A model generated the notes under the pieces. The model did not search any database. It was not told where the DNA came from and worked only from the letters and a program-made list of their open reading frames with translations. DNA of 64,000 nt from Bacteroidota bacterium (GTDB lineage Bacteria > Bacteroidota > Bacteroidia > Bacteroidales > UBA6013), in NCBI GenBank assembly GCA_020048645.1, contig JAIFMG010000026.1, positions 1 to 64,000 on the forward strand, read 5' to 3'. Each line of letters begins with the position of its first letter. The stretch's first letter is position 1. The translations under genes and the position numbers were made by a program. Of the stretch, positions 18,007-24,520 are shown piece by piece.

Positions 18007-19557
18007 TCAGAGGTTTTCCAAGTCAGAAAGATAACTCTCGGCCTGTCGCAAAAGTTCAGTCTTTTTGTCCGCATCCATGTTGGCCCAAGTGTTGATTGGC
18101 ATGGCCATTCGTGGATTCCGTGAGAATTTATCGGTGTTTTTTGCGATAAAATTCCAGTAAAGGCTATTGAACGGACAGGCTTTGGTTCCGGTGCTTTTCT
18201 TGGGGTCGTAAAAGCACTGCCCGCAGTGGTCGCCCATCTTGTTGAGGTAGTTGGCCGAGGCCGCGTAGGGCTTGCTCGCCATGATTCCACCATCGGCGAA
18301 CAGGGCCATTCCCAGCGTGTTGGGCATTTCCACCCATTCCAGGGCGTCGATGTAGATGCCCAGGTACCACTGCTCGACTTGCGCCGGCTCGACTTCGGCC
18401 AACATGGCGAAATTTCCCGTTACCATCAGCCTTTGGATGTGGTGCGCGTAGGCCCAGCGCAACGATTGGCCGATGGCTCGGGCCATGCAGCGCATTTTTG
18501 TCTCGGCCGTCCAGTAAAAGCCGGGGAGCTTCCGGCTGGCCCCGAAGAAGTTATGCTGGGCATAGGCGGGCATGTGCGCCCAATAGACCCCGCGGACATA
18601 TTCGCGCCAGCCCAAGATCTGCCGGATGAAGCCCTCCGCCTGCGCGATGCTGACCTCGCCGGGCATGGCCACGTGCCGGCCTTCCACCATCCTGATGACT
18701 TCCAGCGGATTTAACATCTTGGTGTTCAACGCGAAGGATAGCCTCGAATGATACAGGCTCCAATGCGTATCCGACAAGGCATCCTGAAAAGTCCCGAAAA
18801 GCGGAAGCCTTTCCAAGACAAACTCGGCCAGCATGTCCTGGCTTTGGCGGCGGTTGCTGGGCCAGATGAAGCGCTCTGGGTCGATGAAGCCAAACGTCTT
18901 CGCGCCCGACTTGTGTATCATCTCGACCAAGCCTTCGACATTTCGAGGATAGATTTTGGGAACGTAGGGATTGTGGTTTTTGGGCAATCTTTTGCGGTTT
19001 TCAAAGTCCAAATTCCACTTCCCCCCCAAGGGCTCGCCATTTTGAAGCAAGATATTATGTTTTTTCCTCATCATGCGGTAGAAACTCTCCATCAGCCATT
19101 GCTTCTTGCCGGCGAAATGTTTGGCCACTTCGCCCCGCTCGCCCAGGAAATGTTCCGAGGAGACGCAAGCGCTTTCGATTCCGATGGATTGCGCGATGTT
19201 TTTGAGCTGCTGGTCCAGCCGCCACTCGTCAGGTTCCTGGTACTCGAAACGATCGATTTTCAGCCGAACAACTTGCTGGCGCAGGATCGCGCCCAGTTCC
19301 TGCGGATTATCAGGATCATCGAGTGCCCAATAGACGCAGTTGTGCCCCGCGGAGGCCAGCTCGTCCCGAAATCGGCGCATGGACAAGAGAAAGGCTACGA
19401 CCTTTTGGATGTGGTGGACGGTGTAATCCGTCTCTTGGCGCATTTCACAAAACAAGTAAAACACGTTCGGCTCAACCTTCTCGAACCAAGAGTGCAGCCG
19501 ATTGAGCTGGTCGCCGAGGACCAGCCTAAGAACACGGTGTTTTGGCGCTTGGGTCAT
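18007..19557 (-). CDS. Iron-sulphur bacterial cryptochrome/photolyase (PhrB-like (6-4) photolyase)
   Basis: 516 residues, the FeS-BCP class. The four cluster cysteines are present: Cys357 (KMRCMARAIG), Cys445 and Cys448 (DHCGQCFYDP) and Cys461 (TKACPFNSLYW). Their spacing is the same as Cys350/438/441/454 of Agrobacterium PhrB, offset by 7. Other family marks are the N-terminal LVLGDQLNRLHSWF, EYQEPDEWRLDQQL, and the FAD-domain segment ILGWREYVRGVYWAHMPAY. PhrB repairs (6-4) pyrimidine photoproducts with FAD, a 4Fe-4S cluster and a ribityllumazine antenna. The start at 19557 (MTQAPKHRV) is favoured over 19647 because the longer form would overlap the upstream gene by 85 bases. It is the last gene of a five-gene minus-strand run. 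Confidence 0.92.
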   Translation of the reverse strand: MTQAPKHRVLRLVLGDQLNRLHSWFEKVEPNVFYLFCEMRQETDYTVHHIQKVVAFLLSMRRFRDELASAGHNCVYWALDDPDNPQELGAILRQQVVRLKIDRFEYQEPDEWRLDQQLKNIAQSIGIESACVSSEHFLGERGEVAKHFAGKKQWLMESFYRMMRKKHNILLQNGEPLGGKWNLDFENRKRLPKNHNPYVPKIYPRNVEGLVEMIHKSGAKTFGFIDPERFIWPSNRRQSQDMLAEFVLERLPLFGTFQDALSDTHWSLYHSRLSFALNTKMLNPLEVIRMVEGRHVAMPGEVSIAQAEGFIRQILGWREYVRGVYWAHMPAYAQHNFFGASRKLPGFYWTAETKMRCMARAIGQSLRWAYAHHIQRLMVTGNFAMLAEVEPAQVEQWYLGIYIDALEWVEMPNTLGMALFADGGIMASKPYAASANYLNKMGDHCGQCFYDPKKSTGTKACPFNSLYWNFIAKNTDKFSRNPRMAMPINTWANMDADKKTELLRQAESYLSDLENL

Positions 19558-19562
19558 GGAGT

Positions 19563-20993
19563 TCAAGGTTGTGGGAAGTTCTGGTACGTGCCTTCCAGAT
19601 CGAAATAGTGCTTGGGTAGCTGGTCCGTGCTGAATTGTGGCCACCAACTCGCGTATAAAAACAGCGTGGAATCACTGATGTTCAAATCTGCGGGCAGATG
19701 TTCGGCCACGAAAAACGTGGTGGAATTTTCGGGTCCCTCCAAGGCAGACAACATCAGCGTTTCAGTCGAGAGCGGCCAGTTGACAAAGACAGTCGGAGAG
19801 AGCATGGCTTTGGGAATCAAGTTCTTGTCATGCCCTTGCGCCTGGCTGATGATTTGCTGGTAAAAATCCAGTTTCTCGTAATATACCCTGGCGGTCTTGT
19901 TCATCAGAAAAAGATGGAAGAAGACCGCAACAACCAACGTTCCTGATGCACCTCTGTTGAAGAGATTGCGCTCATGATCGATCCAGTGCAGCACAAGAAT
20001 GCCCAGCATGAAGCTCAGGGGCATGAAGTCCTTTTCCATTTGCGCGTCGCAATCGCCTGCGTGGTAAATGACCGCCGTCAACACAAAGAAGCCGAAGATA
20101 TAAACTCCCAAGATGCTGAACTTGAAGAACGCATTTCTCTTGGCGTGCATCACCAAAGCCAAAATCGCGACAAGCAGAATCATGAGGTAGGTTTCTTGGA
20201 TTCGGTGCAGAACGAAGGTGAAAGGATAAAGGCCACGCCAATTCTTTAAAACTTCGCGCATTTCGTTGATATTGCCCAACAAATTCCCTTCATAGCTGCT
20301 CGATTCTACTGCCGCAGCCTTGAGAACAACCAGGACGCCGACCAGGGAAATCAAGATATAGCTTTTGGCATTCTTGTAGCCGTGGTCAAACACGATTTTG
20401 TGCAAAATGGCAAACAGCAGGGTGAAAGTAGCGACAGGATGCGCAAAAAAAGCAAGAGCAGCCACCAAGATAGCCCCCAAGTAGTCCCAAATGGGTTTCA
20501 TCGGTCGGTTCATGTTTATCCAGGCATAAAACAGCGTAGAATATACAAGCGCCTGATGGGTTTCTGTTACAATATAGAAGAAGTTGTGCGTCACTCCAAG
20601 GGTAAGCACAAGCACTGTCAATAGCGCTGCTTTGGTGTGTTTGAGCCAATAGGCATTGAGCAAAAACACAATGTAGTAAACGCCAGTGAATGAAACCGAA
20701 AAGATGAGCAGCACCCAACGAAGCGGAAGTTCGAGCCACAAGGCAAGCCTCGTGGGCAGTTGGGTCAAGAAGGTCGAGTAGCGGCTTGCCTCTATGTTGA
20801 TCTGGTCGAAGTAGATGATTTTGAAAAGTTGCGCGGAACTGTCGTAGCTCAGTACCCTGGGCAGGTAATGCCACGCGCTGAGCACGAGCATCACCGCAAA
20901 GAAAAAATGCCCCCAGATCAACATTCCCTTTTCAGAAAAAACGCGATGCAAATGTTTGCTCGCCCATTCGATATTTTCCCTGATGCTGATCAT
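19563..20993 (-). CDS. Polytopic membrane protein of unknown function
   Basis: 476 residues with about ten predicted membrane helices spread over residues 20-360, then a soluble tail of about 110 residues. Visible helices include GHFFFAVMLVLSAWHYL, VLLIFSVSFTGVYYIVFLLN, AALLTVLVLTLGVTHNFFYI, FSILGVYIFGFFVLTAVIYH and GTLVVAVFFHLFLM. An early Asp (VLSYDSSAQLFK) after the first helix recalls GT-C-type glycosyltransferases and oligosaccharide-handling enzymes, but I see no decisive motif. Its start overlaps the stop of the upstream lipoprotein gene by 4 bases and it ends 5 bases before the photolyase gene. It is less GC-rich than the bat region. Confidence 0.6.
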   Translation of the reverse strand: MISIRENIEWASKHLHRVFSEKGMLIWGHFFFAVMLVLSAWHYLPRVLSYDSSAQLFKIIYFDQINIEASRYSTFLTQLPTRLALWLELPLRWVLLIFSVSFTGVYYIVFLLNAYWLKHTKAALLTVLVLTLGVTHNFFYIVTETHQALVYSTLFYAWINMNRPMKPIWDYLGAILVAALAFFAHPVATFTLLFAILHKIVFDHGYKNAKSYILISLVGVLVVLKAAAVESSSYEGNLLGNINEMREVLKNWRGLYPFTFVLHRIQETYLMILLVAILALVMHAKRNAFFKFSILGVYIFGFFVLTAVIYHAGDCDAQMEKDFMPLSFMLGILVLHWIDHERNLFNRGASGTLVVAVFFHLFLMNKTARVYYEKLDFYQQIISQAQGHDKNLIPKAMLSPTVFVNWPLSTETLMLSALEGPENSTTFFVAEHLPADLNISDSTLFLYASWWPQFSTDQLPKHYFDLEGTYQNFPQP

Positions 20994-21352
20994 TCGAGTA
21001 TGGGATTATAGACCTCGGTGTCGGGGCCGATGGTGATGACTAGGTTTTGGTCAGCATTGAGTTGGAAACTTTCGCGGGTGCGCAAGTAAACAACGTTCGA
21101 TCCTGCTGTCATCAAAAACTCTAGTTCTCCACCGATGGGAAATTCCTCCTTGAGCAGGGTGATGGAGGTCGGGTCGGTGCTTTGGCCGGGCAGGAGCGAA
21201 CCGTAAACTGAAACATCGCCCATGCGGAAGGACGAAATTCGCACCTCGCCCAACTGGTTTTCGATGGAAATGGTCGCGGTGGCATACTCTTCGCACGAGG
21301 TGGCTGCCAAAGATGCAACAAGCAGAAAGATAAGCAGGCGTTCAAAGCGCAT
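20990..21352 (-). CDS. Small predicted lipoprotein
   Basis: 120 residues. The signal sequence MRFERLLIFLLVASLAATSC ends in a lipobox-like AATSC with Cys20. The mature part is strand-rich (ATISIENQLGEVRISSFRMG, NLVITIGPDTEVYNP), compatible with an immunoglobulin-like or lipocalin-like fold, but no family is recognised. It lies between another lipoprotein gene (11-base gap) and the membrane protein gene (4-base overlap), so it is cotranscribed and perhaps part of one envelope complex. Confidence 0.6.
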   Translation of the reverse strand: MRFERLLIFLLVASLAATSCEEYATATISIENQLGEVRISSFRMGDVSVYGSLLPGQSTDPTSITLLKEEFPIGGELEFLMTAGSNVVYLRTRESFQLNADQNLVITIGPDTEVYNPILE

Positions 21353-21363
21353 GGCGATAGGAT

Positions 21364-21954
21364 TTAAGGAGTGATTTTGACCTCAAACTCACCCAGGAAA
21401 GCGCTGGTTTGTCCTTGCGTTACTTCCAGCAATTCGAGGATGTAGGGCTTGGCCGTGGCTACGCTTCCATTGTTTTGCGACAGCAGGAACGAATCGACCA
21501 TGCAGATGTGGAATCCAGGCTGGAGCACCTGCATGTTGACCAGCAATTCGGCAAAATCACCGGCGGTGAGCAGGGTGTCGTTGTCGGTCTGGTAACTGGC
21601 CGAGAAGGCGTATTTCACCTCCTCGGTGGTGGTCGCGAAGCCCAGGACCGGCTCCGAATGCCGACCGCTGGTATCGAGCAGGAATGAGTCGAAGCTGCCC
21701 CAAGGCTTTTCGTTGATGCTGATGCTCAAGGCTTTGATTTGAGGAACCAAGATGTAATGCCTTTGGTCCTCAATTTCGAGATAGGGCTTCACGATCAGGA
21801 TGATCTCCCGAAATTCCACCTCGGTGTTCTGCGAGTAAATCGCATCCGAGGGGCTGTAGCGGTCTTCGTCGGCGCAGCCTGCCGCGAGGCTTGCCCCAAG
21901 CCAGAGCAGCAGCAGCAACCGAGGAGGTAGGAATGCGGACCATGAATTTTTCAT
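21364..21954 (-). CDS. Predicted lipoprotein of unknown function
   Basis: 196 residues. The signal sequence ends in the lipobox LAAGC (LLLLWLGASLAAGC). The body is strand-rich with a repeated VEFREIILIVKPYLEI/IKALSISINEKPW character. It overlaps the upstream small gene by 4 bases (21951-21954), a mark of translational coupling. No family recognised. With the next gene it forms a pair of lipoproteins inside the photolyase operon. Confidence 0.6.
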   Translation of the reverse strand: MKNSWSAFLPPRLLLLLWLGASLAAGCADEDRYSPSDAIYSQNTEVEFREIILIVKPYLEIEDQRHYILVPQIKALSISINEKPWGSFDSFLLDTSGRHSEPVLGFATTTEEVKYAFSASYQTDNDTLLTAGDFAELLVNMQVLQPGFHICMVDSFLLSQNNGSVATAKPYILELLEVTQGQTSAFLGEFEVKITP

Positions 21955-22286
21955 TCTGTTTGTATGAAGTTGTTGAAAATGCCGATGAAGGTCATTTTCT
22001 TGTCATCGCCCAACATAGGCAATTCGTAGGTGTATTGGCTGAACAGGTAGTAGTTTTTTCGCTCGATGAACTGTTCGGTTTCGTTGACGCTCAGGCGTGC
22101 CAGCGCGTTGCTGGCCCGGTCGAGAAGGCTTCCTGCGCCGGTGTTGGCGCCGGTGTTGTCTGCCACGTAATCTTTCAAAAGCTGATCAATGTGGACGCGC
22201 AGGTGCTCTTTGAAGTCCGCCTCGTTCGGGTTGGTCGCGAGGAGCAAGGCCGAAAGGGCGAGCAGGGTGATGAAAAACCATTTCAT
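21951..22286 (-). CDS. DUF4359-like small exported protein, first gene of the photolyase run
   Basis: 111 residues. A short N-terminal membrane or signal helix (MKWFFITLLALSALLLATNP) is followed by ADFKEHLRVHIDQLLKDYV and a C-terminal YYLFSQYTYELPM, KMTFIGIFNNFI. This layout (helix, TNP, xxDF, then LFS.Y and F.GIF.xF) resembles the DUF4359 family. It begins the run of five overlapping or near-adjacent minus-strand genes. No clear TAnnTTTG box is visible within 60 bases upstream. Confidence 0.55.
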   Translation of the reverse strand: MKWFFITLLALSALLLATNPNEADFKEHLRVHIDQLLKDYVADNTGANTGAGSLLDRASNALARLSVNETEQFIERKNYYLFSQYTYELPMLGDDKKMTFIGIFNNFIQTE

Positions 22287-22400
22287 GTGTTGGAGGATTG
22301 AAGCGTTTCGGGGATTTATTTTGTGCCATGAAGATAGGAATTGTCGGGTTCAAATGCAAAAAAAAGCCATGCCTCGCTGATCTTGAGGGCGAGAGCGCCC

Positions 22401-22430
22401 TTGCGCGCTGATCGATTTGGATTATCTTTA
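22401..22430 (+). promoter_or_regulatory. Promoter of the 22458 gene
   Basis: TTG at 22401-22403, 19 bases, then TATCTTTA (22423-22430), one base off TAnnTTTG; the ATG is 27 bases further on. Similar TATCTT-type boxes precede the genes at 44832, 58950 (minus strand) and 59198. Confidence 0.5.
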
Positions 22431-22457
22431 GCCAAAAATTTAACAAAGCCGAGCCAC

Positions 22458-23267
22458 ATGGAAATGGATTCATTGACCTTAACGCTGATCTTCATCTTTG
22501 TTAGCGCCTTGTTCGGTGCGTTTCTCCGGCGCCGTAGCCGCGACAAATGCCTTCTCGATTTTGACGGAGACATGGCGGTTCTCCAGCATGTCGATGGTCG
22601 GGAGGTCGCGCGCGGATTGCTCGACGTGGAAAGCACGGGCTTGGAGTTCCGCTTTCCAGAACCTGTCAAGGACGACAAGGGGCTGTTCACTTCTTCTTAC
22701 ATGTTTTACAAGTATGAGTTCGAGCAAATATTGACAATCATCCGTTTCCACGATTTGCTCGACGAAGAGGCCAAGGCCCGGAGAGACAAGGAGTTGGCGG
22801 CTACCTATCGGCCAAAATTTTGGCGTCGCATGAAGCGTCGGCTGGGCAACTTTTTCAAGACCATCAGGGATTCGCTCGAAGAGGTTTTGCAGGTCATTGT
22901 CAGCCAGGTCCAGAAGGTCGGCAAGACGGGGGAGGTGCTGGCAAGCCAGAACAAGTACGTTTCTAAAATGCAGGGACAACTTCTCCAGTCTGTGGGTACT
23001 GCTTACGAGCCTTTGTTGGAGCAGTACATCGGGCGGAGGGTTGTTTTTGAGCTTATCAAAGGGGGCGTGATTACAAAATACGACGGAGTGCTCAAGGATT
23101 ATACCCAAGATTACGTCGAGATAATGGACGTTCATTATGCTATCGACGACAAGGGCCCTTGGCGTGTCGCGGATATGATTTTTCCGCAGCGGTTCTGCAT
23201 CGTCCGGCATTTTGGCGAGCGCTTGCCCGAGCATGAACTCAAAGACAAGAAGAATGGCAAGGCCTGA
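22458..23267 (+). CDS. Unknown protein with one N-terminal membrane helix
   Basis: 269 residues. One membrane helix (about 5-22, LTLTLIFIFVSALFGAFL) is followed by a basic stretch (RRRSRDK), so the body is cytoplasmic. It contains a strand-rich region (CLLDFDGDMAVLQHVDGREV), a basic helix (YRPKFWRRMKRRLGNFFKTI), and a C-terminal part resembling a small Sm/SH3-like barrel (YIGRRVVFELIKGGVITKYD, DYVEIMDVHYAIDD). I do not recognise a family. It overlaps the next gene by 14 bases and so is translationally linked to the DUF2007 protein. Start 22458 is set by the promoter at 22401-22430. Confidence 0.6.
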   Translation: MEMDSLTLTLIFIFVSALFGAFLRRRSRDKCLLDFDGDMAVLQHVDGREVARGLLDVESTGLEFRFPEPVKDDKGLFTSSYMFYKYEFEQILTIIRFHDLLDEEAKARRDKELAATYRPKFWRRMKRRLGNFFKTIRDSLEEVLQVIVSQVQKVGKTGEVLASQNKYVSKMQGQLLQSVGTAYEPLLEQYIGRRVVFELIKGGVITKYDGVLKDYTQDYVEIMDVHYAIDDKGPWRVADMIFPQRFCIVRHFGERLPEHELKDKKNGKA

Positions 23268-23499
23268 CGAATTGGTGCTGCTTTTCCGCGGCAGCATTGT
23301 CGAGGCGCTGGGGGCCAAGGCTTTTGTCGAGGAAAGTGGCATCCCTTTGCTTTTCAGGGATTTGCACCAGTCCAGCATCGTGGCCGGATGGATTCAGCCG
23401 GGCTCCCTGGACGGGGCCGAGCTCTGGGTAGCGGCTCGCCACGAGCAGGCGGCCTTGGATTTGCTCGACAAGTTTTTCAACGCACCTTTCACACTCTGA
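23254..23499 (+). CDS. DUF2007-like small protein
   Basis: 81 residues with the ferredoxin-like DUF2007 (putative signal-transducing) pattern: VLLFRGSIVEALGAKAFVEE, then SGIPLLFRDLHQSS and ELWVAARHEQAALDLLDKFF. The family is small, single-domain and without known biochemical function. The ATG lies inside the end of the previous gene, and the outer-membrane gene follows after 19 bases, so the three are probably one operon. Confidence 0.65.
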   Translation: MARPDELVLLFRGSIVEALGAKAFVEESGIPLLFRDLHQSSIVAGWIQPGSLDGAELWVAARHEQAALDLLDKFFNAPFTL

Positions 23500-23518
23500 A
23501 ATCTTAACCAAAGGGCTT

Positions 23519-24520
23519 ATGGACAGGACGGCATTTTTCGTGTTTTTCTGGTTCGTCTTGGGGACAGCCGCATCTGCCCAAACCGATACCTTTTACATTG
23601 AAACCAACCAGCACACCTTTTCGCTTCGGTTGAACTACGTCCATCCTTGGCAGCAGATCCAGGTCATGCACCCTGTCGATGGTTCGGTGGCTTCGTTGGT
23701 GAACAACCGCGACTACACGACCATCGAGCCGGTGGTGAGCAACAGCGTCGGCATCGGTGGAACCTGGCGGAACGTGGCCGTCAACTTCATCGTCCCTTTG
23801 GAGCCTCGCCGCGACGACCCGCCTTCCACTTTCATGGATGTTCGCCTGAACCTTAGTGGGAGAAGGTATTTTTTGCAGGGCTATTATGGCAAGTTCGAGG
23901 GGCTATACAACTACACGCTGCCGCCCTGCGATCTTTGCGGCTATCTTCCCTTCGAGCCGGAGTCAAGCTTCAAGCGCATGGGGGGGCAGATGTTCTGGGT
24001 CTTCAATTCCAACGAATACACGCTCAACGCGACACGGAAGTATTCGGAGCGACAGAAGCATTCGGCAGGTTCGCCCCTGGTGATGGCCGAAGTGATGCGC
24101 TGGAACTTGAACGCCAATGTGTTCAGTGCCGATACCGCTGGTCTTTTCCCTTACTTCGGCAGCCTTGCCAGCACGGGGGCGAGCGTTTTTTCGGGTTATG
24201 CCTACACCTTGGTTTACCGTCGTTTCTTCCTCGACCCGATCCTGTTTGTGGGCACGGGCTTGCGGCATATGGCGGAAGAAGGTGAAGCGACCACGACGCG
24301 TTATTGGGATATTCCCGTCAACGCTGTTTTTCGACTTCACGGTGGGTACAACGGCAAACGCTATTATACCGGATTCCACTGGATCAATCGGTTCGACCTG
24401 CTTCATGCCAAGGCGGCCAAGTTGAACTTCGCGGACAGTTACCTGATGTTTTTTGTGGGCTACAAGTTCTCGCTGAAGGATTCGCGTTCGCCTTGGCTGA
24501 CTCCCGAGCCATTTCAATAG
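23519..24520 (+). CDS. Outer-membrane beta-barrel protein (DUF4421-like)
   Basis: 333 residues. The signal peptide ends at GTAASAQ. The mature part begins DTFYIETNQHTFSLRLNYV and continues as amphipathic strands with the YTTIEPVVSNSVGIGGTWRN and RYFLQGYYGKFEGLYNY segments seen in DUF4421 barrels. It ends with YLMFFVGYKFSLKD. A CxxC-like pair (PPCDLCGYLP) sits in a loop. The reading frame overlaps the end of the convergent leucine-rich repeat gene by 7 bases (24514-24520), so there is no room for a separate terminator. Confidence 0.6.
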   Translation: MDRTAFFVFFWFVLGTAASAQTDTFYIETNQHTFSLRLNYVHPWQQIQVMHPVDGSVASLVNNRDYTTIEPVVSNSVGIGGTWRNVAVNFIVPLEPRRDDPPSTFMDVRLNLSGRRYFLQGYYGKFEGLYNYTLPPCDLCGYLPFEPESSFKRMGGQMFWVFNSNEYTLNATRKYSERQKHSAGSPLVMAEVMRWNLNANVFSADTAGLFPYFGSLASTGASVFSGYAYTLVYRRFFLDPILFVGTGLRHMAEEGEATTTRYWDIPVNAVFRLHGGYNGKRYYTGFHWINRFDLLHAKAAKLNFADSYLMFFVGYKFSLKDSRSPWLTPEPFQ

